Shown piece by piece: positions 10,058-18,317 of a stretch of DNA of 64,000 nucleotides. Origin of the DNA: an uncultured Desulfobacter sp. GTDB lineage: Bacteria; Desulfobacterota; Desulfobacteria; Desulfobacterales; Desulfobacteraceae. The DNA lies in NCBI RefSeq assembly GCF_963664415.1, contig NZ_OY761445.1:2134501-2198500 (forward strand), written 5' to 3'. Numbering within the stretch: the stretch's first letter is position 1; each line of letters begins with the position of its first letter. The notes below the pieces were generated by a model. That model was given only the letters and a program-made list of their open reading frames with translations, was not told the DNA's origin and did not search any database. The translations under genes and the position numbers were made by a program.

Positions 10058-10494
10058 TTTATAGCCTTTAGAAAATTTCCCTCTAAAACCTGAGGCTGCC
10101 CATACTTGCATTATTCATAAAACATATAAAATTTAACGAGACCGGTGGTATCAGCGAGACCAGATTCTTTCACCGAGACTATATAGTTTAGATACCATCT
10201 GAACTCATTCTTCAGTGGATATTTTTACGCTACAGAAAGAAACACAAAAAAGCAATAAATTTACAGCAATGAAGCAGATCAAAACCCCGCAATCATGGTA
10301 TACATGCTCGCTCAAAACTATCTAAGGGCGGTTTTCAATAACAAAAATAGTCTACGCCTATATTTACAAAGGTTTCAATCCGAACCCATAGATGGCTTGA
10401 GATCTAATGGATGATGATGATGCCATATCAAAACGCGGGAGCCTCAAGCGTGGCTTTTTGAATGGCAATTGCTCTGGTGGTTTTTATTTTTGAC
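10058..10494. other. Intergenic region upstream of the phosphorelay operon
   Basis: About 440 bp of AT-rich sequence between the start of the BvgS-like kinase and the stop of the DUF342 gene. It must hold the promoter of the kinase operon, but I could not pick a convincing -35/-10 pair. No coding frame, large hairpin or repeat copy was seen. Confidence 0.4.
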
Positions 10495-13017
10495 CTACCA
10501 TCGATGTTGTTTTATCTCATAACGCCTGGAAAGTGTATCATATTCCTCTCTGAAAACGAATCCGGTACTTTCCGACTCCAGTGCCAGGGAAGTAAACCGA
10601 AACTGGATCACTGTCCCCTTTGAGATAACGGCCTTTCGAGCATCAATTTCCGGGCGGTTTTTTTCTTTTTTGTACATATCTATAATTTTTTTCTGAATCA
10701 GGGACTTTTCTTGTTCAAGTTTCTCCACCCGTTTTTTTTCGTCTGAAATGCGTTGAGACATATTAAGGAACATATCGCCGCTTTCATTGTATTCTTTTTC
10801 CGATTCTTTTTTGAGGGCTCTTATTTTTTTTTTCAACTCTCGGATCCGATCCAGATCAGCCATAGTCTTTTGCCTTCGCACATTCAGCAATGCGACCTCC
10901 GCCTCAAAATCCGAGATATCCTTTTTTTCTAAACTTGAGAATAACTCTTTGAGCTGTTGTTCTAAAGATTGAATATTTTCTTTAACCCGTTTCTTCTCTT
11001 TTTCAATTCTTTCAAGATCCTTTTTTTGGGCAATTACCGCCAGTGAATCGCCGGCAACCAATTTACAATCATTTTCCACCTTAACTTTTCGAAGAATGAT
11101 TTTATTTTTTGCCCGAATCATTGAAGATGTAATATCAACATCTGTGAAGATGCAGACATCATCACTGTCAATAACGGAGTGGGAAACGAATAGAGAATGC
11201 GAAGGATTTGTTCCGGCCTGTTTCTTTTGTATCAATACAGTTCTCAGACTTGTTACTTCACTATTTCGGATTGATGACAGTTGGACCTCTCCAGAAGCAT
11301 TGATACGGGCATCCTCGATAAACGCGTTCACCGTTATTTTATCCAACGATAAAATTGCCCCTTTAATTCCTTCGGCTGTCAGTTTTTTACATTTAATTTT
11401 TCCAGAAGAAAGAATAAGTCCATGAACACAAACCTCACAGTCATGATTTATGCTTGGACCTGTATCATCCAAATCCCCAGGAATATCTATCACAGGAGAG
11501 ATGGAAAGCACGCCTTTTTCAGAGAAATCCGGTACGCCGTCACATGCGGCGAAGAACTCATTGTTTTTTCGTATCACGTTGACACCTGTCTGAATTGGAC
11601 AGGCCTCTGCATGCTTTGCAATAAAGCACTGGTTTACGTTGATTCCCGCCTTCCCCATGGTCCGATGGATGGACGCAAGCCTGTTTTTTTTATGAACGAT
11701 GACCGGTCTTAAAGCATCGCCCTTTTTAAAATGCAAATTTGGGGTTAATTTGTCATGAACCGGAGCTTCTCCTTTCGCAATCATCACCTTATCTCCCGGC
11801 TTTACCTTATTTTCAAGGAGGCTGTAGATGGATGGATTGATAAGTCCTTTAGTGATTTTTTTCTGATAAAGCCACAACATAATATTCATTGAAGTCATTG
11901 AACTCGGAATCTCTTTGTTGAGCTTGATAAAAGCCTGGAGTCTATTTTCAGTATAATGGACTTGAAAATAGGAATCCAATTCGCGAATCATTTCTTGGTG
12001 GGCACTTTTAATATTTCCGCCCATTTTAATGTTAATAATCTTAATTTTTTGCTGTAACTGCTTGGCAACGATCTTTTCCCGATTTTTTTCTGAAAGCCCA
12101 TAATCGTCTACAAGAATGTCTCCGATCCACCTGGGTTTCCGGGGAGGGGCTAAATCCTGTTTTTTACTGCCGATATCTTCTTTTTGGTAATCCTCATAGG
12201 CTTTTCTCTCCAGCTTCTGAAGCTGTAGGGCCGCCCGAACATCCTGCTCATCCATCAATTTTTCTTTAAGAAGGATTGCGCCAAACATGGCGTTTTTTTC
12301 TTGTTCCTGAATAACGCTGGCTGCACTTTCCCGCAAAAGTGACGCCCAATCTTCTTCCAATATCCGATTCTGGATTAACAGGATCTCGTCCCTGATCTCA
12401 GGAGTCATCTCTTTCCTGGTTACAAGGATATCCCCGATAATATGATTTTTCTTGGTTTGGAGATATAGCCGGGTCTGTTCAGAAAGGGCATTATCTATGA
12501 TCTTTTTTGTGGAAAATTGATTTTTGACTGCGATTTCACCAAATTTTTTATCCATGGCTTTAATTTCAAGATGAACTGCATTGTTATGAATAAATTCCAG
12601 TTGGGATGAATCCATAAGTTTTCGTTCTAACAAAGCCAGGTCAATATTTTTAAGCCGTTTCTGGAGATAATCCTCAGTGGCCGTTTCCTGAAGTTCCTTG
12701 AATATACTATCCAAGTCAAAAAACGGGTCATCTTGTGAATCACCAATATCTTTTGATTTTGGAAACAGGGTATTCGTAATAAATTGACGGGAAAGTTTTA
12801 GGAAGATCTGATTATATTTGAAAAATTCCCGCCAAAGCGTTTCATTCTGAATGATATCTTTAAAAGGTTCGACAGCGTTGAGTGAAGGCTGGCGCCCCTG
12901 GGTAAGTTCCTTTTCAAGGACTTTTTTGGTGACCTCGTACTTATTTTTCGAAATCAGTTTCTTTACCCGAAGGATATTAAGAAGCCTTAAATTTGATTGA
13001 TACAATAAATCGTTCAT
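10495..13017 (-). CDS. DUF342/FapA-family polymer-forming protein with long N-terminal extension
   Basis: 840 residues, much longer than a standard FapA-like protein. The N-terminal 370 residues are helical and charged, with repeated 'ILV'/'IGDILV' segments (near 195 and 305, 'HIIGDILVTRKEMT' and 'WIGDILVDDYGLSEK') that look like duplicated modules. The DUF342 core spans about 400-700 ('PGDKVMIAKGEAPVHD', 'GPSINHDCEVCVHG', 'AILSLDKITVNAFIEDA'), a bactofilin-like beta-helical region. A coiled coil follows (about 690-790). The family is linked to flagellar or polar cell-surface assembly, but no flagellar gene is nearby, so the role here is open. The leader carries a GC-rich structure and a repeat copy. 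Confidence 0.8.
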   Translation of the reverse strand: MNDLLYQSNLRLLNILRVKKLISKNKYEVTKKVLEKELTQGRQPSLNAVEPFKDIIQNETLWREFFKYNQIFLKLSRQFITNTLFPKSKDIGDSQDDPFFDLDSIFKELQETATEDYLQKRLKNIDLALLERKLMDSSQLEFIHNNAVHLEIKAMDKKFGEIAVKNQFSTKKIIDNALSEQTRLYLQTKKNHIIGDILVTRKEMTPEIRDEILLIQNRILEEDWASLLRESAASVIQEQEKNAMFGAILLKEKLMDEQDVRAALQLQKLERKAYEDYQKEDIGSKKQDLAPPRKPRWIGDILVDDYGLSEKNREKIVAKQLQQKIKIINIKMGGNIKSAHQEMIRELDSYFQVHYTENRLQAFIKLNKEIPSSMTSMNIMLWLYQKKITKGLINPSIYSLLENKVKPGDKVMIAKGEAPVHDKLTPNLHFKKGDALRPVIVHKKNRLASIHRTMGKAGINVNQCFIAKHAEACPIQTGVNVIRKNNEFFAACDGVPDFSEKGVLSISPVIDIPGDLDDTGPSINHDCEVCVHGLILSSGKIKCKKLTAEGIKGAILSLDKITVNAFIEDARINASGEVQLSSIRNSEVTSLRTVLIQKKQAGTNPSHSLFVSHSVIDSDDVCIFTDVDITSSMIRAKNKIILRKVKVENDCKLVAGDSLAVIAQKKDLERIEKEKKRVKENIQSLEQQLKELFSSLEKKDISDFEAEVALLNVRRQKTMADLDRIRELKKKIRALKKESEKEYNESGDMFLNMSQRISDEKKRVEKLEQEKSLIQKKIIDMYKKEKNRPEIDARKAVISKGTVIQFRFTSLALESESTGFVFREEYDTLSRRYEIKQHRW

Positions 13018-13050
13018 AAATGGTTTAATTTGTATAGTTTCTTCGTAAAC

Positions 13051-13116
13051 GATGGCCGCCGGACCGGGTTATAGCCCTGCGGGTTTCCCCTTCGCATGGA
13101 GACCCCACTTCGCTTC
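13051..13116 (-). promoter_or_regulatory. GC-rich structured leader of the DUF342 gene
   Basis: Within a mostly AT-rich gap, this block 35-100 bases before the start codon is strikingly GC-rich and self-complementary when read on the minus strand. Short pairs include GGGG...CCC around a GAAGGGGAAACCC segment, GGGC...CCC around TATAA, and CCGG...CCGG. It could be a cis-regulatory RNA. I compared it by eye with c-di-GMP-I, c-di-GMP-II, cobalamin and guanidine classes and found no match to their conserved cores. Confidence 0.35.
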
Positions 13117-13255
13117 AATTGTTTTGTAACTGAAACATAGGTCCGATAATCGTCTGATGATAGGTTATTTGAGGATCTAATTCAATCACATATTAGCGCC
13201 CCAACCAACAACGCTAACACATAGATTTTATAAATAGATTTGGGCGTACGGGATA

Positions 13256-13352
13256 TTTTTTACATGAAGATGAGTTTAACCGATACGGATCTTTTTGCAA
13301 TCGTTATGGACTGAACCTGGATGCCGGAAGCCCAGGTCAGCCCATATCTGAT
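13256..13352 (-). repeat. Two-hairpin intergenic element, copy 6 (degenerate)
   Basis: Read on the minus strand this has GGGCTGACCTGG, a short loop, CCAGGTTCAGTCCATAAC, then TTGCAAAAAGATC and a second weak hairpin before TAAAAAAT. It matches the shared architecture of the other copies (14127, 32272, 36518, 43116, 63897) with CCATAAC in place of CCCACAAC. It lies about 240 bp before the DUF342 gene on the same strand. Confidence 0.65.
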
Positions 13353-13430
13353 ATAAAAATTTTTGATTGGGCAATTAACGAATTTACCAAACCGCGGCGG
13401 CATGTCTGCGGCATTTCGATGATTAAAAAT

Positions 13431-13784
13431 TTATATGCCGTTAATAATGTCCATGGCTTGTTTCAGGTTCTTTTTTATTTCATCCATATCACCCTCATTC
13501 AAAGAGAGGCTGTTATTGATGGCATTCATCAACGCCTCAACCCGTTCCAGGGCGATAATGAAAAAGCAGCCTTGGGATTGAAAAAGAGCAGTTGCCTCGC
13601 CATCACTTTTGCGTTGGATGTTGCGCTCCTTAGCCAATTGATTAACATAGGCATTCACCTCTTTTTCCAACTCTGCCGGAATCTGTAAAAAGGCTGAATC
13701 ATTTTTCAGTTTTGGAGGCTCACCTGCACCACTCATGTTATTGTCGGCATCTATATACAGTTTATTCGAATCGCCTTGCGTCAT
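13431..13784 (-). CDS. Hypothetical protein, 117 residues
   Basis: Starts at an ATG preceded by AGGAGGG at 5-bases' spacing, which favours it over an ATG 13 codons upstream. The product is soluble and acidic, with an amphipathic helical C-terminus ('ALERVEALMNAINNS', 'MDEIKKNLKQAMDIING') and no signal peptide or membrane helix. I do not recognise the family. It stands alone, between the DUF342 gene (same strand, downstream) and fdhE (opposite strand). Confidence 0.65.
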   Translation of the reverse strand: MTQGDSNKLYIDADNNMSGAGEPPKLKNDSAFLQIPAELEKEVNAYVNQLAKERNIQRKSDGEATALFQSQGCFFIIALERVEALMNAINNSLSLNEGDMDEIKKNLKQAMDIINGI

Positions 13785-14126
13785 CTTCCCTCCTGAATTT
13801 TCTTTAACGCCCACATAAAGCACTGATCTGTGGTGTTTGGGTTTATTTTTCTTATTTGCCTATCCAAAGGGATACTATCCAAAAAGTTAAAAATAACCGG
13901 ATCTGCTTAATCGTAAAAAAGAATCAGTAAGGAATGACTTAGCATTATCTAAAAAGGCTTGCAATTTTTTTCATTAAAAAAATTAAATAGTTGTCATAGC
14001 ACGAATTTAATTCATTGAGTAAAAAAGTCACAATGTGTTAGTAATCTTACCGGTCATCAGAATTAAAAATACAGGTTGGCATCTATTCATGCATGAAATA
14101 GAATGCCCTATTTGAAATTCTCCCCA

Positions 14127-14190
14127 ATAACGGTCCTGGGCCGGCCTGACATATGAACTGCCAGGCATAGCCCACAACAGAGTTTGAAGG
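14127..14190 (+). repeat. Two-hairpin intergenic element, copy 1 (first hairpin only), in the fdhE leader
   Basis: It has AACGG, GGGCCGGCCTG, a 13-base loop, CAGGCATAGCCCACAAC and then GAGTTTGAAGG. The first hairpin pairs GGGC with GCCC and CCTG with CAGG. The second hairpin of other copies is missing: the tail runs straight into the fdhE Shine-Dalgarno sequence (GGAGG at 14189-14193). This is the only copy whose 3' end merges with a ribosome binding site. Confidence 0.7.
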
Positions 14191-14202
14191 AGGTCGATCA
14201 CT

Positions 14203-15129
14203 ATGAGTCAGAATGAACGTATCTGTCATGAAAAAACGCCCAAAGGCATTCAAACCGCCCTTGACACCCTGGCCGCACGAAACCCGGCATTATCGTCACT
14301 GATCTCAGCATTTGGTCCGGTGATGGTGGCAAAAGCCGAAGTGAGGGCCCGGCTGTCTGAAAACGATGTAAGCAAGCCTGACCTGCCGGAATCTGAATGG
14401 GCCCGATTTTCCAGAGGGGTGCATTTGTTCGCCATCACAGGGCTTATGGACTTCCACCGAGAGTTTAAACAAGCAGCCCATACGATTCTATCGCCCATGG
14501 CAGAGGCGTTTCCAGCCATCCAGCCGGACATTGAAGCAATTAAACGCAACATTGAGGACGACACCCTTGATGCCGACGACTGTGTCCGGGCGTTTGTGAA
14601 TAACTACACCCGAAACATAAACGCATTTGCCGGCCTGTCAGGCACCAGTCCTGACATCTTCAGATTTGCCCTGGCCCAGATTGCCGAACCCTTCAAACAA
14701 ATTCAGGCCCGGGCCTTCTCTGCCTTCATGGATGACCATCCGTGGCCTCACGGGCACTGTCCCATGTGCGGATCATTCCCGACGGTTGCAGGGCTCATTG
14801 GAAAACAAGGCGATTGCTGGCTGCAGTGTGCCGTGTGCGCCCATGAATGGCGTTTCAGAAGCCGCACTTGCCCACGATGCGAGAATAATAACCAGAGCCT
14901 TTTTGAAGATGTTTTCGACCCGGACAGCCCTGCCAAGGATGCAGAACGCGTAACGATCTGCAAGCTGTGCAACACCTATATTTTAACCATAGACCTGCGT
15001 GAGCAAAGTGATCCGGTGAACATGGACGTTGCGGCCCTGGGCATGACCGAACTGGATATCCAGGCCCGGGAAAAGGGGTATTCACCGCAATCTGAATTGA
15101 TCTGGAATTTACTGGATTACAGGTTTTAA
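14203..15129 (+). CDS. fdhE: Formate dehydrogenase accessory protein FdhE
   Basis: 308 residues, the usual FdhE length. The C-terminal half has the family's four CxxC rubredoxin-like motifs (CPMC near 186, CAVC near 206, CPRC near 222, CKLC near 252), which bind iron, and the invariant 'HWPHGHCPMCGS'-type segment. FdhE is needed for the maturation or activity of molybdenum/tungsten formate dehydrogenases in the cytoplasm. A strong GGAGG lies 9 bases before the ATG. No formate dehydrogenase subunit is adjacent within the window. The leader contains copy 1 of the dispersed two-hairpin element. The gene ends 13 bp before the convergent acyltransferase gene. Confidence 0.93.
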   Translation: MSQNERICHEKTPKGIQTALDTLAARNPALSSLISAFGPVMVAKAEVRARLSENDVSKPDLPESEWARFSRGVHLFAITGLMDFHREFKQAAHTILSPMAEAFPAIQPDIEAIKRNIEDDTLDADDCVRAFVNNYTRNINAFAGLSGTSPDIFRFALAQIAEPFKQIQARAFSAFMDDHPWPHGHCPMCGSFPTVAGLIGKQGDCWLQCAVCAHEWRFRSRTCPRCENNNQSLFEDVFDPDSPAKDAERVTICKLCNTYILTIDLREQSDPVNMDVAALGMTELDIQAREKGYSPQSELIWNLLDYRF

Positions 15130-15142
15130 ATTTTTTTACAGG

Positions 15143-16042
15143 CTATGTTAGGGGCTGTCCGGGATGATCCACAAGAAACGGATCAAAATGGTACCATTCA
15201 TAGGGATGGTCACGCAGGGTCTGTTCGAGCATTTCCCCATAGCCCCGGGCCGATTCAGCAACGGCCCGGGTGCGGTCCTCCCGGGATGCACATGAAATAT
15301 ACATGGGCTCGGACAACATAAACCGATAACTGCCGGGACCCGTGCGAAAGGTAAAAAAGACAAACAAAGGGGCTTTGGACACCAGGGCAAAGACATGGGG
15401 GAACTCCGGGATTCGAGCAGTTTGGCCTAAAAACGGCACGCTGACCGCTCTTTGATCCGGGTGCCACAATTTATCCCCGGTCAAAGAGACCACTCCGCCG
15501 GATTTTAAAAAACGTATACCGTCCACAACGTCAAGAGGCGAGCCGGCTGACGGTTCGACGGCAACAATGCGGATGCCTTTGTCACTGAGTTCCTGTTTCT
15601 GGACGGATTCGATCTGTTCTTTAGCCTTTGCCCCCATGTAAAGGAGCAGTTTAATATCCTTTCGCTGCTTTGCCATCAGGTTTGCGGCCACATCCCAATT
15701 GCCCATGTGGGACATGAGGACGATGGCGCCGTGACCTTTGCCCAGTTCGTCTTCAAACCGTTGCCAACCCGTTGAGGTAAATTGAATATTCTCCTGCCCG
15801 GACGTCCTGATACGGTCCATGAAGACGGTGGTAAAATTCTGGTATTGACGCCAAGCACAATACCAGTGAAACAGGCGACCTTTGCCGGGAAAAAGTGCCG
15901 CATAAAATTTTGCGCTGACTGCCGCCCGGCGGGGAAACAAGAAAAAATAGCCCACTGCAATGAACCGGGAGACCAGGGTAAAAACCCAGGGGCCAAACCA
16001 CCGGGACAAAACAATAAGCACTTGGTAGGTAAAGACCTTCAC
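15143..16042 (-). CDS. LpxL/HtrB-like lysophospholipid/lipid A acyltransferase
   Basis: 299 residues with an N-terminal membrane anchor (about 5-35) and the catalytic HX4D motif in 'LMSHMGNWDVAANL' near residue 130. This is the lauroyl/myristoyl acyltransferase family fold. It starts with GTG, with AGAGGA upstream, 10 bp after the glycosyltransferase gene, so the two form an operon. This pair (often fused) is common in aryl polyene clusters, where the enzymes attach the polyene to its lipid or sugar anchor. A role with the pigment genes 30 kb away is an inference; classical lipid A acylation is the alternative. Confidence 0.8.
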   Translation of the reverse strand: MKVFTYQVLIVLSRWFGPWVFTLVSRFIAVGYFFLFPRRAAVSAKFYAALFPGKGRLFHWYCAWRQYQNFTTVFMDRIRTSGQENIQFTSTGWQRFEDELGKGHGAIVLMSHMGNWDVAANLMAKQRKDIKLLLYMGAKAKEQIESVQKQELSDKGIRIVAVEPSAGSPLDVVDGIRFLKSGGVVSLTGDKLWHPDQRAVSVPFLGQTARIPEFPHVFALVSKAPLFVFFTFRTGPGSYRFMLSEPMYISCASREDRTRAVAESARGYGEMLEQTLRDHPYEWYHFDPFLVDHPGQPLT

Positions 16043-16052
16043 AAAAATTCCT

Positions 16053-16784
16053 CTAAACCAAACCCACTATACGCCTGAATATCAGCCTGCTGAACGTGGC
16101 GCTGTTGCGTAAAAAATCAATAAACGGCCGAAAATGGGAAACTCTGTCGAAGGGATATTCCACACGAATGGGGACCTCAATGACCTCAATTTTATTTCTG
16201 TGGGCTTTGACCAGCACCTCCACCTCAAATTGATACCGCCTGGCCCGGGTTTTCAGGTTCAAGGTTTCAGGAAGCGGGTAGATGCGGAAGCCGCTTTGGG
16301 AATCGCGGATGCCGGGACCGCCGGATGCCAAGATCCACATGTTTGAAAACCGCCTGCCCATGCGGCTGGTCCAGGGTACCCGCTCATTTTCCATCTGCTT
16401 TCGATACCCGGTCACCAACGGTTTTTTCCCTATTGGGACAGCAGCAATCATGGCAAGGGCATCATTGGGAAAATGCTGCCCGTCAGCATCCATGGTAACG
16501 GCAAAATCAGCCATCTCAGTTGCGATCTTAAATCCGGTCATCAGGGCCGCACCTTTGCCAAGGTTCTGTTCATGGGTAATCACCCGGATACCCGGGAGTC
16601 CTTTAAGCTGATAGGGGGTGATGTCCGTTGAGCCGTCATCCACAATGATCACCGGGAATCCGAGCTTCACCGCTTCAACGACCACAGCTTTGACCGTTAT
16701 ACCGTGGTTATACACAGGGATCACAACCGCAAATCGGTGTCCTGAATTTTTTTTGCACTCATTCGGCCCGCCTTCTGACCCCAC
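16053..16784 (-). CDS. Family 2 glycosyltransferase
   Basis: 243 residues of the GT-A fold: 'VVIPVYNHG' opens the Rossmann part, 'IVDDGSTD' binds the nucleotide, and 'TMDADGQHF' carries the DXD metal motif. No transmembrane helices follow, so it is a short DPM1-like transferase. The start is GTG at 16784 with AGGAGA 7 bases upstream; no in-frame ATG is near. It is the first gene of a two-gene operon with the LpxL-like acyltransferase, a pairing known from aryl polyene loci. The acceptor is unknown. Confidence 0.85.
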   Translation of the reverse strand: MGSEGGPNECKKNSGHRFAVVIPVYNHGITVKAVVVEAVKLGFPVIIVDDGSTDITPYQLKGLPGIRVITHEQNLGKGAALMTGFKIATEMADFAVTMDADGQHFPNDALAMIAAVPIGKKPLVTGYRKQMENERVPWTSRMGRRFSNMWILASGGPGIRDSQSGFRIYPLPETLNLKTRARRYQFEVEVLVKAHRNKIEVIEVPIRVEYPFDRVSHFRPFIDFLRNSATFSRLIFRRIVGLV

Positions 16785-16868
16785 TGAATCTCCTCCCTGG
16801 TGTCGGATAATTGAATCAAAATAAAAATTGATTTTACCGATTCCCCTATTATCCGGTATAAAACGGTT

Positions 16869-17222
16869 ATGATACCCCTGCTCAATAAAATTTACCAGGC
16901 CCCTTTTGTCCGCAAGGCCATTGAAGACAAAGCCGATTTAAGTGCGTTTCGTGAAAAGCCCTCCTTTAGAGTACTGGCCGGTGTGTTTGCCATTGCCTTC
17001 AGTTATGTTTTAGGATGGCCCATGGTGGGTCTGATGGGTATAGTTTCCCTTAAAACCGGCAATCCCTGGTTCACTGTCATTGGCGGCCCTGCATTTTATG
17101 GCCTGTCCCATCTGGTGTTCATGGCCGGCATGGTCCTGTCCGGGGCCGAATATTCCCTGATTTTCCTTCGCTGGCTGACAAGGGTCACCATGGAATCGCT
17201 CTTCCAGCGCTTTGGTACTTAG
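16869..17222 (+). CDS. Small membrane protein of unknown function
   Basis: 117 residues with two or three hydrophobic segments (about 35-55 'LAGVFAIAFSYVLGWPMVG', 75-100 'FYGLSHLVFMAGMVLS'). I do not recognise the family. It is divergent from the glycosyltransferase, with 84 bp between the starts, so the two may share a promoter region. The Shine-Dalgarno sequence is weak. The 3' end abuts the purT remnant. Confidence 0.55.
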   Translation: MIPLLNKIYQAPFVRKAIEDKADLSAFREKPSFRVLAGVFAIAFSYVLGWPMVGLMGIVSLKTGNPWFTVIGGPAFYGLSHLVFMAGMVLSGAEYSLIFLRWLTRVTMESLFQRFGT

Positions 17223-17264
17223 AAGAACAGGGTCGAAAGAGGCTGCCCCAGACAGCCTTTGACG

Positions 17265-17686
17265 TGTGCGAAACTACATATTTATGTCTAATAGTCAGGA
17301 GTGTGATTTCATAATCAAAATCAATAAATCCTTCAACAATAACTCTTCCGTCTCCACTTCTTCCGCCACTTTGAGAATAATCCCAAGCGTGGTTAATATC
17401 AGACTTTTTCGAGTTCCACCAAGGTATCTGTAGCAATTGCCTCAACTTCCGGCACAACCATTGTTGGTTTTTCATCTTCAATAATTTTTCTTAATGCATC
17501 ACCATCAAGCATAGAGACAACATAGCACCTATCTGCAACCTGCATAGCCGGGGCATTTTCATAACTATCTACGGCAATCACTTCGACGCCGAATCTCTGT
17601 AGTTCAATGACTACCTCTTTCCCCAATTCTCCAGATCCAAGCATCATAACTTTTGTTGCAGTACTGGTAAATGGTGTTCCAATCAT
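17265..17686 (-). pseudogene. purT: purT remnant (formate-dependent GAR transformylase)
   Basis: The first 95 codons read as a normal PurT N-terminus: 'KVMMLGSGELGKEVVIELQR', 'VIAVDSYENAPAMQVADR', ending 'ATDTLVELEKV' and a stop at 17399. In another frame just beyond, 'AWDYSQSGGRSGDGRVIVEG' and 'FDYEITLLTIRH' match the ATP-grasp core that normally lies roughly 100 residues further on. So there is an internal deletion with a frame change, and the C-terminal half is gone. This is a dead gene at the left edge of the IS-rich zone. Confidence 0.85.
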
Positions 17687-17912
17687 AATATCTCCCTAAT
17701 GTTAATCTCTTTCAAAAATCAGCAGTGTCTAAGCATGAAATGTTCTTGGAAACATATCATGAACGCTGCTGAAAAATAGCGTGTACTCTTTATATTCTGT
17801 TATATTATTGCTTCCTCATTCAACATGCCATTCAATTTCGGATAATAGTGGACATGGCGATCAAGGAGTATCCTAATATTTTTCCTCCTCACTTTCTGAA
17901 TGGTGTCAAAAT

Positions 17913-18167
17913 ATGGACAATGAAGTACCGGACGTCATTTCAGCCAAGATCAAGAAGCTCAGGGAGAATCTTCCACAGTTTTCTCAAACCTATGATTTTC
18001 CTGGCGCACATAGAACGAGCAACATGGTTGATCGGCTGATGCAGCGGATGGCCCTTCATTTATTCAGTACCAAGTATTTTCACGGCACTATAAAATCTGC
18101 AAGTCTCAGCATACGTGCTTGGGCTCTTATCCAAAATTTTGCTCCACTCAATCCATGGACGGTAAGG
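17913..18167 (+). pseudogene. Transposase-like remnant, upstream part, split by an insertion
   Basis: Contains 'RTSNMVDRLMQRM', 'YFHGTIKSASLSIRAWALIQNF' (in pieces) and 'NPWTVR'. This resembles the C-terminal part of an unclassified transposase family. Its continuation ('FESVNEFKYHENWLHNLL', 'SSSLGG') is found 4.3 kb further on, at 22471-22611. The two parts join in frame if the intervening element is removed. The N-terminal part of the protein is absent. Confidence 0.65.
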
Positions 18168-18317
18168 GGCAAGAAAATAATTAATTCCACCGATCAGACC
18201 GTTAATTGACTACGGTAGGAAATACTATGCATTGAATAGAAAGAGCTTCCCCGGCCTACCCCCAAAAAAAACGGGACAAATGATCATACATCTGTTATGA
18301 AAAAATAGAAAAGGAGT

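Noticed and set aside
13051..13116. A c-di-GMP-I or cobalamin riboswitch
   Set aside because: The conserved cores of these classes were not found on either strand, although the block is structured.
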